Assembly (NCBI GenBank): GCA_020832705.1
Contig: JAFIEE010000001.1
Location: 1 to 64,000 of the forward strand
DNA length: 64,000 nucleotides
Direction of reading: 5' to 3'
Source: Paracoccaceae bacterium
GTDB lineage: Bacteria > Pseudomonadota > Alphaproteobacteria > Rhodobacterales > Rhodobacteraceae
Position 1 is the first letter of the stretch. The number at the start of each line of letters is the position of its first letter. A program made the position numbers and the translations under genes. The notes beneath the pieces were generated by a model, which was not told the DNA's origin, ran no database searches, and saw nothing but the letters and a program-made list of their open reading frames with translations. Positions 39,588 through 46,989 of the stretch are shown in pieces.

Positions 39588-41572
39588 TTCGACATCATCA
39601 GGCTGACGCGCGCCCGCGCCGCCAGCCCCTGCGGGCGGTAGATCATCAGCAGCACCAGCACCAGACCCAGCGCGGCGTAGCGCAGTTCCGGATGGGCCTG
39701 GATCAGCGGCATGCCCTGCGCCACCTGCAGGAAGACGATCCAGAACAACGCCCCCAGGAACGGCCCGATAAAGGTTCCCAGCCCGCCCATGACGATCAGC
39801 ATCAGGATCAGGATGTTTTCGAACAGCGAGAAGCTCAGCGGGCTGATATATTGCTGGGAATGCGCGAAGAACACGCCGACCAGCCCGCCGATGAACCCTC
39901 CGGTGGCATAGGAAAGCAGCTTGTAACGGGCGGTCGGCACGCCCATCGCCTCGGCCGCGACCTCGTTCTCGCGGATCGCGACCCAGGCGCGGCCCACATA
40001 GGACCGCACCAGCCGCGCAATGCCGAACACCACCAGAATGCTCAGCGCCAGACCCAGAAGATACAGGTATTTCGGCGACATCAGCGGCATCCCGAACAGG
40101 CTGGGCGTGGGGATCCCGCGGATCCCCATCGGCCCGCGTGTCAGGTCGATCCAGTTGGTCGCCACGATGCGGATGATCTCGTGGAAGCCCAGGGTCATGA
40201 TCGCCAGGTAGTCGCCCCGAAGCCGCAGCGTGGGCGTTCCGATCAACGCCCCTATGAGCGCGGCCAGCGCCCCGCCCAGGAACAGGTTGGCGTAGAACAG
40301 CCACCAGATGTCCGCCGGATCGATGCCGAAGCGGCCGCGCAGGACCAGCACGAACAGGATCGAGGTGAAATAGGCCCCCACGGCAAAGAACGCGACGAAG
40401 CCCAGATCCAGCAGCCCCGTGAACCCCACGACGATGTTCAGCCCGCTGGCCAGCATCCCGTAGGTCACCACGAACACCAGGATGCGCAGCCAGTAGTCAT
40501 TGGTGATGATGAAGGCCAGCGCCACCGCGATACAGGCCAGCGCGATGTTCAGCACCGTATTGCCCTGTCCAAGCCAGCCGAAGAACCGGTCAACGGGCGC
40601 GAAAAGTCCGCGCGGCGCGACCTGCTCGCCCACCAGGCTGCCGGCCGGGGCCTCGTTCAGTTCCTTGCGGCCCAGGATTCCCTGCGGGCGAAAGGCCAGG
40701 ACCAGGATCAGGATCGCAAAGCCGACCGCATCGCGCCACGCCGCACCGTTGGGCAGGTATCCGGCGGCGAAGGTTTCGACGAATGCCAGCAGCATGCCCC
40801 CCAGCGCCGCGCCTGGGATCGATCCGATCCCGCCCAGCACCGCGGCGGTCAGCGCTTTCAGACCAGGCAGGAAGCCCATTGTCGGATGCGCAAAGCTGTA
40901 GGTCTGGGCATAGAGCACCCCGGCCAGCGCGGCAAAGGCCGACCCGATCAGGAACGCCATGGCGATCACGCGGTTGACCGGGATACCCACCAGCCGCGCC
41001 GCGGTCGGGTCCTCGGCGGTGGCGCGCATGGCCCGCCCCATGCGGGTATACTGCACGAACAGGGTCAGCCCGATCATGCTGGCGATGGCGGCGACCAGCA
41101 CGAAGATTTCCATCACCCGGATATAGATGGTGTCGAACAGCACGATCGGCGGCAGTTGCCCCAGCGCGAAGCGCGGAAAGCGCAGCTCCTCGGGGCCCCA
41201 GATGCTTTGGGCCACCGACTGCAGCAGCACCGAAACCGCAATCGCTGCGATCAGCGGCGCCAGGCGGGGCGCGTTGCGCAACGGCCTGTAGGCCAGCCGT
41301 TCGACCACAACACCGAGCCCCGCCACGATCACGACCGCCAGCGGCAGTGCGACCAGGAACGGCAGCGCGGGCATCGGCGCCTGCCAGCCGAACAGCGCAA
41401 CCGAGGGCAGCATCAGGCTGACGCAGATGAAGGCCCCGAGCATGAACAGCTCGCCAAAGGCGAAGTTCACAAGCTGGATCACCCCGTAGACCAGCGTATA
41501 GGCCACGGCGGCCAGGGCATAGATCGCGCCCAGCATGAGCGCATTCACCAGAAGCTGGCCAAAGATGTCCAT
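39584..41572 (-). CDS. fused LivH-LivM ABC permease
   Basis: A single 662-aa protein carries both permeases. Residues 1 to about 305 are LivH (LVNALMLGAIYALAAVAYTL, RAMRATAEDPTAARLVGIPV) and about 335-660 are LivM (GLNIVVGFTGLLDLGFVAFF, FHEIIRIVATNWIDLTRGPM, AAEAMGVPTARYKLLSYATG). They are joined by a hydrophilic linker (KELNEAPAGSLVGEQVAPRG). No internal stop or frameshift is present, so the fusion is genetic and not an assembly join by eye. LivH and LivM are normally separate. Confidence 0.93.
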   Translation of the reverse strand: MDIFGQLLVNALMLGAIYALAAVAYTLVYGVIQLVNFAFGELFMLGAFICVSLMLPSVALFGWQAPMPALPFLVALPLAVVIVAGLGVVVERLAYRPLRNAPRLAPLIAAIAVSVLLQSVAQSIWGPEELRFPRFALGQLPPIVLFDTIYIRVMEIFVLVAAIASMIGLTLFVQYTRMGRAMRATAEDPTAARLVGIPVNRVIAMAFLIGSAFAALAGVLYAQTYSFAHPTMGFLPGLKALTAAVLGGIGSIPGAALGGMLLAFVETFAAGYLPNGAAWRDAVGFAILILVLAFRPQGILGRKELNEAPAGSLVGEQVAPRGLFAPVDRFFGWLGQGNTVLNIALACIAVALAFIITNDYWLRILVFVVTYGMLASGLNIVVGFTGLLDLGFVAFFAVGAYFTSILFVLVLRGRFGIDPADIWWLFYANLFLGGALAALIGALIGTPTLRLRGDYLAIMTLGFHEIIRIVATNWIDLTRGPMGIRGIPTPSLFGMPLMSPKYLYLLGLALSILVVFGIARLVRSYVGRAWVAIRENEVAAEAMGVPTARYKLLSYATGGFIGGLVGVFFAHSQQYISPLSFSLFENILILMLIVMGGLGTFIGPFLGALFWIVFLQVAQGMPLIQAHPELRYAALGLVLVLLMIYRPQGLAARARVSLMMSK

Positions 41573-41652
41573 CTGTGTCGGGTTCCCGGGGCTTGGATTT
41601 CGGCAGACGTCGGCGCCACGCAGGGTCGCGGCGCCGACGCGGCGGGTGTGGT

Positions 41653-42765
41653 TCAGTCGGCCAGCGTGAAGGTGCCGTCCTCGACCCTGAGGAAATACAG
41701 CGCGCCGTCGCGGTCGCCCTGCGCGTCGAAGGTGGTCGGGCCGGTCACGCCGGGAAAGGCATCAATCGCGCCGAAGGCGTCATTCAGGGCCGCGCGCGTG
41801 AAATCGCCGCCTTCCTCGGCCATCCGGATCGCTTCGGCGGTCACCATCATCGCGTCATATCCCCGCGCCGAAACCGCGTGGGGGTAACCCCCTACCCGGG
41901 CGCGGTTGGCGTGTATTATGTTTGCCGGCGGGGGGGTGGCCACCGACGGGTCGAACATGCCGTAGACGATCATGCCTTCGACCGCCGGGCCGCCAAGGGT
42001 GATCAGTTCCGGGTTCAGCGACCCGTCCGTGCCGAGGATCTGTGCGCTGATGCCCAGATCGCGCGCCTGTTCGGCGATCTTCGACGCCTCGCTGTAGAAG
42101 CCGCCAATGAAGATCGCATCCGGGCGCGCCGCGCGGGCGCGTGTCATCTGGGTGCGGAAATCCCGCGCGCCCAGGAGATAGGTCGCGGTGTCGATGACCT
42201 CCATCCCGGCTGCAGTCGCGGCGGCGGAAAACGCATTGGCGACACCGATGCCATAGTCGTCCTGCTGGTGGATGACATAGACCGTGGACAGACCCAGTTC
42301 GGTCGCGGCGTATTCGCCCATCATCGCGCCCTGCACCGCATCGGTCAGGATGTTGCGGCGGAACCACGGGCTTGCGCCCGAAAGATCGGGGCTGGTCACG
42401 GCCGAGCCGACCACGGGCAGCCCGCACTGGTCATAGATCGGCACGGCGGCCAGCGCGATCGAGCTGAAGGAATACCCCAGCACCGCCGCCACACTGCTGT
42501 CCGAACAGAAGCGCTGCGCGATCAGCACGCCCTCGCGGGCTTCGCCCCGGTCATCCGCGATGACCAGATTGAAGCTTGGCCCGCCCGAGGCGGCAATCTC
42601 TTCCATCGCGAGTTCCACGCCCCGGCGCATGTTCACGCCGAAGGCTGCGAAATCGCCGCTGAGAGCGGCGGTAAAGCCGATGCTGTGGCTGTCCTGCGCC
42701 GCTGCTGGCTGCATGCAGACGAGCGTTGCCGCCACTACCGCCAGAGATGTTCTGATGCCGTTCAT
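41653..42765 (-). CDS. branched-chain amino acid-type ABC transporter substrate-binding protein
   Basis: Periplasmic type I binding protein of 370 aa. Signal peptide about residues 1-24 (VVAATLVCMQPAAAQD). The mature region has IGFTAALSGDFAAFGVNMRR, GYSFSSIALAAVPIYDQCGLP and QQDDYGIGVANAFSAAA, as in LivJ/AmiC-like receptors. First gene of the operon, with the divergent LysR gene 205 bp away. The ligand, and so the pathway substrate, is unknown. Confidence 0.9.
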   Translation of the reverse strand: MNGIRTSLAVVAATLVCMQPAAAQDSHSIGFTAALSGDFAAFGVNMRRGVELAMEEIAASGGPSFNLVIADDRGEAREGVLIAQRFCSDSSVAAVLGYSFSSIALAAVPIYDQCGLPVVGSAVTSPDLSGASPWFRRNILTDAVQGAMMGEYAATELGLSTVYVIHQQDDYGIGVANAFSAAATAAGMEVIDTATYLLGARDFRTQMTRARAARPDAIFIGGFYSEASKIAEQARDLGISAQILGTDGSLNPELITLGGPAVEGMIVYGMFDPSVATPPPANIIHANRARVGGYPHAVSARGYDAMMVTAEAIRMAEEGGDFTRAALNDAFGAIDAFPGVTGPTTFDAQGDRDGALYFLRVEDGTFTLAD

Positions 42766-42836
42766 CCTTCACTCCACTGTTGCCGGACCCAAGGGGCCAC
42801 CCGTTTTGTCGGACCGTCGCCAGGCGCCTGCGAGAA

Positions 42837-42855
42837 CGAAGCATGGGATGCTTCG
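42837..42855. promoter_or_regulatory. inverted repeat in the importer/LysR intergenic region
   Basis: CGAAGCAT and ATGCTTCG are perfect 8-bp arms around GGG, located 72 bp before the start of the binding-protein gene. It lies on the operon side of the second dyad and may be a hairpin in the leader or a second regulator half-site. Confidence 0.45.
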
Positions 42856-42866
42856 CGGCACGCTCA

Positions 42867-42889
42867 TGGCATAACTTTTCTTTATGCCA
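42867..42889. promoter_or_regulatory. candidate LysR operator
   Basis: TGGCATAA and TTATGCCA are perfect 8-bp arms with a 7-base spacer. It contains the LysR-type T-N11-A pattern (T at 42872, A at 42884). It lies midway between the divergent LysR gene and the catabolic operon, where LysR regulators normally bind both promoters. Confidence 0.6.
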
Positions 42890-42970
42890 GATATCTCCTT
42901 TTTTTCTTGATTTTTCTTGGCACTTCCGAGATGCTAAGCGCGATCCAGCACATGTCAATAAGAATTATTC

Positions 42971-43879
42971 ATGCCTGTCGACTCAAGTCTTCTCATCGGC
43001 CTTCGGGCAGTCATGGAAAACGGATCGGTCACCCGTGCCGCCGCAATTCTGGGCATCACACAGCCCGCGATGAGTGCAAAACTGGCGCGTCTGGAACAGG
43101 AGCTCGGCTTCAAGCTGTTCGAACGCGACGGCGGCAACCGCCTGCGGCCGACGTCACGGGGCCTTGATTATTTCGAGGCCGCGCGTCCGACGCTGGCCAT
43201 GCTGGACCGGCTCGAGATCACGGCGGAGCGCCTGCGCACCGGGGCGACCGGAACGCTTGTGATCGCCGCGCATCCTTCGGCGTCGATCTCGCTGCTTCCC
43301 GGCGTGCTGGCGCGCTTCCGGACGCAATTGCCCAACATTGCCGTCAAGATGATCAACCGCACCTCCGAGGAAGTGCGGAGCTATTTCGAGGCAAGCATCG
43401 TTGATATCGCCGTCGCCGAATACCCGGTGGAACTGGCCAATGTGGAAAAGCGGCGCTACCGGCTGGAATGCGTGGCCATCGCCCCCGAGGGGGCGTTTGC
43501 TCTGGGCGGCGAACGGATCAACCCGTCCGCGCTGGCGGACAAGCCGTTTGTCGCCATGACCACCGCGCGCATGATCGGCCATCAGATCCGCAACGCGGTG
43601 ATCGAATCAGGCGGAACATTTGCCAAGGTGGTGGAGGCCGAATACTTCAGCACCATCTGCGCCCTTGTCGCGCAGGGACAAGGGGTTTCGATCGTCGACG
43701 CGTGGTCGGCGCAGATGTTCCGCAACCTCGGCCTGACCGTACACCGTCTGGATCCGCCGTTGCATTATGAGATCGCAGTCTTCTATCGGGCGGACCGCCC
43801 GCGCAGCGAGGCCGCGAACCTCTTCCTTGGACTGCTGGATGAGCACTTGCACAATTCACCTGCATCGCAGGCGAATTGA
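42971..43879 (+). CDS. LysR-family transcriptional regulator
   Basis: A 302-aa regulator. The N-terminal winged helix-turn-helix reads SVTRAAAILGITQPAMSAKL and the C-terminal periplasmic-binding-like domain (about residues 90-295) binds the inducer. Divergent transcription from the nine-gene operon and the shared dyads make it the probable regulator of that operon, with the pathway substrate or an intermediate as inducer. The inducer itself cannot be predicted. Confidence 0.92.
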   Translation: MPVDSSLLIGLRAVMENGSVTRAAAILGITQPAMSAKLARLEQELGFKLFERDGGNRLRPTSRGLDYFEAARPTLAMLDRLEITAERLRTGATGTLVIAAHPSASISLLPGVLARFRTQLPNIAVKMINRTSEEVRSYFEASIVDIAVAEYPVELANVEKRRYRLECVAIAPEGAFALGGERINPSALADKPFVAMTTARMIGHQIRNAVIESGGTFAKVVEAEYFSTICALVAQGQGVSIVDAWSAQMFRNLGLTVHRLDPPLHYEIAVFYRADRPRSEAANLFLGLLDEHLHNSPASQAN

Positions 43880-43920
43880 TCGTCGCGCCGCCGGGCGGCG
43901 GTCATTTTCGAAGCGTGCAG

Positions 43921-44691
43921 TCAGCGCGTCTCCAGAATTTGCCGCGCCCAAGCTGGTGGCGAATAGGAAAACTGCTCAAGTTCCCACGAAAAAATATCGG
44001 CGACAGTATCTAGTTGGGCCGCAGAAAGCTTGATAGATGCCCTCTTGGTGTAAACCCCTTTGGCACGTCCTATGTCCGTTGCGTCGAGTGGAACGCCCAA
44101 GTCATCAAAAACAATCTGTAGCTGCTCGACAAGTTCTTCAAATCGCAAAATTCTATCTACGAGAATCTCATTGGTCTTCGGGTGACAATATATGTATTGA
44201 TTAAAGGGGACTTGGCCGACCCCATTGGTCCTTCGGGCTTTTATTTTCTTGAGATCATGCAAATAATTGTCTATGTTGAGCTGCCGGTTTCTCTCCGCCC
44301 GCCACCTCAAGCCTGACAAGACAACGTCGTACGGATTTCTAACGACTGCGAACTTAAAATAGGATTCAAACTCCTCGGGCAGCCGGTTCTTTATGCGCCA
44401 CGCCGGCATATGGTGAAAAAAATTTCTACTCTTGTGGCTTATTGACGATTTAAGCAGCTTCATATACTCAAGGCGAACATTGAACCGTAGGCTTTCGACA
44501 ATATCTGGAATTGGATTGAACATTCCCCGATAGTTTCTTGGCTCATGCCCATCTTCACGAACCACGAAAGGTGTTAAGATATCGTCAGGTCCGCAAGCTT
44601 TTGAAAGCAGTGTTTCTACACTTGTTCCGGCAGTTTTTGCTGTCTTCACGAAAATGAAGCGGTGCTTGTGAGAGACTATCATCGTACCCAT
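43921..44691 (-). CDS. sulfotransferase-family protein
   Basis: A 256-aa protein from the ATG at 44691; ATG 44682 is an alternative, and the frame stays open to 44775 over the neighbouring pseudogene. The PAPS 5'-phosphosulfate loop is in FIFVKTAKTAGTSVETLL (K-TAKTAGTS) and the 3'-phosphate binding motif is FKFAVVRNPYDVVLSGL (R and S). Carbohydrate sulfotransferases of this type modify surface glycans. The gene is AT-rich compared with its neighbours, which together with the locus suggests transfer. It borders a decayed LicD/cytidylyltransferase block. Confidence 0.8.
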   Translation of the reverse strand: MGTMIVSHKHRFIFVKTAKTAGTSVETLLSKACGPDDILTPFVVREDGHEPRNYRGMFNPIPDIVESLRFNVRLEYMKLLKSSISHKSRNFFHHMPAWRIKNRLPEEFESYFKFAVVRNPYDVVLSGLRWRAERNRQLNIDNYLHDLKKIKARRTNGVGQVPFNQYIYCHPKTNEILVDRILRFEELVEQLQIVFDDLGVPLDATDIGRAKGVYTKRASIKLSAAQLDTVADIFSWELEQFSYSPPAWARQILETR

Positions 44692-44771
44692 TCTTTGTTG
44701 AGGCAAGATTTTCCAAGTTATCAGCGGTTCAGTGGGACGCAAGCATGAATGCTGCAGTCGATCAAGACTTG

Positions 44772-45203
44772 TCAATCCCGCCGATGCACGACACTCGGAT
44801 TTGGAGCAGAACGGGCCACGAACCGAAACGCGACTCCCCTGTTCCGCCGCTTTATATCGCTTACATGCAGCGGCGGTATCCTGCCCTGACGAGAGCGGAT
44901 CACCGCCGGGAATGTGATCATCCGGGACGGGAAGCTACGTCTTGCATAGTGCACCTTGATCCAGCATCCCATCAGCAGCAACCGCCATCGCAGGGCATGA
45001 ATGCGCCTGGCGTCTTCGGCCCGCGCGAAAAGATCGATATCGTTGTCCCAGGGCAGCAGACGCCCTTCCCGGTAGATACCGAGCAGAGTTCCGCCATCAA
45101 TGCAGAAATCAATTCCGCTCCGATGCAAGAGGTCCGCAACACGCGGCAAAAGCTGCTCTGCCTTCTGCAACAAGCGCCCCTCAAGTCTTCGGCTGCCCGC
45201 CAT
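44772..45203 (-). pseudogene. truncated LicD-family paralogue
   Basis: The first 84 residues (MAGSRRLEGRLLQKAEQLLP, then GTLLGIYREGRLLPWDNDID) are about 85% identical to the intact copy at 45705-46313. After WIKV the homology is lost and the frame continues into unrelated basic sequence (60 residues) before stopping. The conserved C-terminal part of the intact copy (HIDIFLKYCDG, YLTARYGDW) is missing. It is best read as a decayed duplicate. The start and preceding spacer are homologous to those of the intact copy. Confidence 0.8.
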
Positions 45204-45205
45204 GT

Positions 45206-45649
45206 TCAGTCGCCCCCTGTGAGTGCGTTGAGCGCCTGTCGCAACAACGTGCTTGATGTGGTTTCTGTGTAGGGAAAATAGACAATCTCTACATCGCGAT
45301 CCTTGAATTCGCGCTCCAAGGCGTTCCAGGCGGGGGTTCCACGCCAGTCGCTCCCCACCATCATCTTATTGAAACGCAATCGCTCCCATGCAGCGATCTT
45401 GTCCATGTCGTCCTGCGGGACGACCTGGTCAACAAAGCGCAGGCTTTGCACAATATCCACACGCTCGGCAAAGGGAATAACCGGCTTCTTCTTCTTTCTT
45501 TGAAAACAGAGTTCATCGGTCGTGACACCGACAATGAGATAATCGCAACTCAGTTTCGCGCGGCGCAGGATATTCAGATGCCCAATGTGAAAAAGATCAA
45601 ATACACCAGTTGTGTATCCGATACTGCCTTGACCCAAGTCCCCGTTCAT
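45206..45649 (-). CDS. cytidylyltransferase (TagD/glycerol-3-phosphate type)
   Basis: A 147-aa nucleotidyltransferase making a CDP-activated head group. The signature GVFDLFHIGHLNILRRAK contains HxGH. It has GVTTDELCFQRKKKKPVIPF, RVDIVQSLRFVDQVV, and a C-terminal TETTSSTLLR (normally the RTxGISTT position). Phosphoglycerol, phosphoethanolamine or another alcohol phosphate may be the substrate. It lies between two licD copies in a tandem tagD-licD module, pointing to phospho-decoration of a surface polymer. Confidence 0.85.
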   Translation of the reverse strand: MNGDLGQGSIGYTTGVFDLFHIGHLNILRRAKLSCDYLIVGVTTDELCFQRKKKKPVIPFAERVDIVQSLRFVDQVVPQDDMDKIAAWERLRFNKMMVGSDWRGTPAWNALEREFKDRDVEIVYFPYTETTSSTLLRQALNALTGGD

Positions 45650-45704
45650 TGCGAACCATCTCCTTATGAAATGCTCTGGCCGTATGTATTAATAAGTCCC
45701 AGGT

Positions 45705-46313
45705 CTACGTCCTGCCCCCCTCACCAGAGACAATTGCACTATCATCTTTCACCCAAGAATAATCCTTGACTGGCACCCGCCAGTCACCATAGCGCGCGGT
45801 CAGATACTCTTCGACATGCGCGGGGATCGGATAGGTCTTGCCCTTGAATTCGATTTCGTCAAACTGATCGTAATACTTCCGCGAAATTTTCTTGTGAACC
45901 TGATTCTTACAACCAATCACCCAATGATAGTCAACACCATCACAATATTTCAGAAATATATCAATATGCACTCTGTCACCATTGATCTTGGGAATATAGC
46001 CGATCTTCATGCTTCTTGGCGCACCTTCCGGAATCGGCCCATACGCCTTCTTTGACGGTCTGATCTTGATCCAACATCCCATCATAAGCAATTTCCAGCG
46101 CAAGGCGTAAATGCGTTCAGCGTCCTCTGCCCGCGCGAAAAGATCGATATCATTGTCCCATGGCAGCAGGCGTCCCTCTCGATAGATTCCGAGCAATGTG
46201 CCGGACTCGAGACAGAAATCGATTCCGCTGTCACGCAACAGATCGGCCACACGCGGCAAGAGTTGCTCCGCCTTCTTCAACAAACGCCCCTCTAGTCTCC
46301 GGTCTCCCGCCAT
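45705..46313 (-). CDS. LicD-family phosphotransferase (intact copy)
   Basis: A 202-aa protein from the ATG at 46313; an ATG two codons upstream (46319) is possible. SGTLLGIYREGRLLPWDNDI places the nucleotidyltransferase-fold aspartates at Asp53, Asp55 and Asp57. VHIDIFLKYCDG and ARYGDWRVPVKDY complete the family core. LicD transfers phosphocholine or related phospho-alcohols from a CDP donor to glycans, and the neighbouring cytidylyltransferase would supply that donor. This is the only complete member of the duplicated small-LicD pair. Confidence 0.85.
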   Translation of the reverse strand: MAGDRRLEGRLLKKAEQLLPRVADLLRDSGIDFCLESGTLLGIYREGRLLPWDNDIDLFARAEDAERIYALRWKLLMMGCWIKIRPSKKAYGPIPEGAPRSMKIGYIPKINGDRVHIDIFLKYCDGVDYHWVIGCKNQVHKKISRKYYDQFDEIEFKGKTYPIPAHVEEYLTARYGDWRVPVKDYSWVKDDSAIVSGEGGRT

Positions 46314-46315
46314 GG

Positions 46316-46413
46316 TCATTCGCTCCTTGTGAGTTGACTTAACGCTTGCCGCAGCAGTGTGCACGACGTTACTTCGGTTCAGGGTAAGAACTTGTCTTCG
46401 AATTCTTCAAGCT
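46316..46413 (-). pseudogene. C-terminal remnant of a second cytidylyltransferase
   Basis: Reading the minus strand in the frame that ends with the TGA at 46316-46318 gives TEVTSCTLLRQALSQLTRSE, clearly homologous to TETTSSTLLRQALNALTGGD at the end of the intact gene (45206-45649). Just before it EEFEDKFLP aligns with REFKD...YFP, with about five codons deleted and a stop (TGA) in place of the tyrosine. Only this tail survives. It sits directly before the intact licD, as the intact cytidylyltransferase sits before the broken licD. Confidence 0.75.
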
Positions 46414-46416
46414 GTA

Positions 46417-46857
46417 TCAAAGAACTTGCCCAAGCCTTTCGACATAGGATCGCGCACAGCGGTCCAGATCCTCGGGTGTATCGATCTCATGCCAGAAACC
46501 GTCACCGGCCTGAACCGGAAAGATGGTCGAGCGCTCGATGATCGTGGCATAGGCATGGGCCGGAAACATTTGCAGACCCTTCTTAGCTGTCAGAACGGCG
46601 GCCGTCTCGAACAGGAGGGCAGAATCCTCGGCCCCAAATTTCATCAACTGCAGGCTTTGTGCATGGGCTTCAGCGGCCGGGACAGCCTTGCTAAAGCGCG
46701 TGATCCGGCCCTCTTCAATCACGACATTCATTTCGCCGTCAATGAGCGGCAAACGATCATCGATCAGGGCCGCAGTGGCGGCAGGCGCATTGATCAGGTG
46801 GCCATGCCTTCCCGCGAACAAAAGACTGAATTTGTCAAGGAATATTACTCCTCCATG
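46417..46857 (-). pseudogene. C-terminal fragment of a sugar/alcohol-phosphate nucleotidyltransferase
   Basis: The open frame (no ATG; TTG at 46821 inside) encodes VIFLDKFSLLFAGRHGHLIN, DGEMNVVIEEGRI, FSKAVPAAEAHAQSLQLMKF and FWHEIDTPEDLDRCAR. These are the second half of an NTP_transferase such as LicC or HddC, including the EIDTPEDL end motif. The N-terminal nucleotide-binding half (GxGxRL...P K) is absent and the frame is closed by a stop at its upstream edge, where the repeated leader begins. A functional short protein cannot be excluded, but loss of the catalytic half makes it unlikely. Confidence 0.7.
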
Positions 46858-46954
46858 CGCGTTTCAGAAAATCCTGATGCGCGCAGGCACAGGTGCGGGT
46901 GTCTTGCCCCGCACAAACGCCGATCCCGCATCCGGTGCGATTACGCCTTGCTGA
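46849..46954. repeat. ~105-bp repeated element, copy A
   Basis: About 88% identical to copy B at 48239-48346, with a central block of more than 50 identical bases. It contains a hairpin (GTGCGGG, eight-base loop, CCCGCAC). Copy A immediately precedes the nucleotidyltransferase fragment on the minus strand. Both copies end just before a coding region, so it looks like a duplicated leader and not a coding repeat. Confidence 0.85.
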
Positions 46955-46989
46955 CCTTTATCCACGACTGCGAGATTCCGGTTTCGCAT

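Noticed and set aside
39566-41887. 773-codon plus-strand frame over the Liv permease
   Set aside because: Antisense to the fused LivH-LivM gene; Gln/His/Arg-rich, no membrane segments or domains.
46849-46954. Repeated element as a conserved coding exon
   Set aside because: The frame open in both copies shows no synonymous bias and has no start; identity is highest around a hairpin, which fits a nucleotide element.
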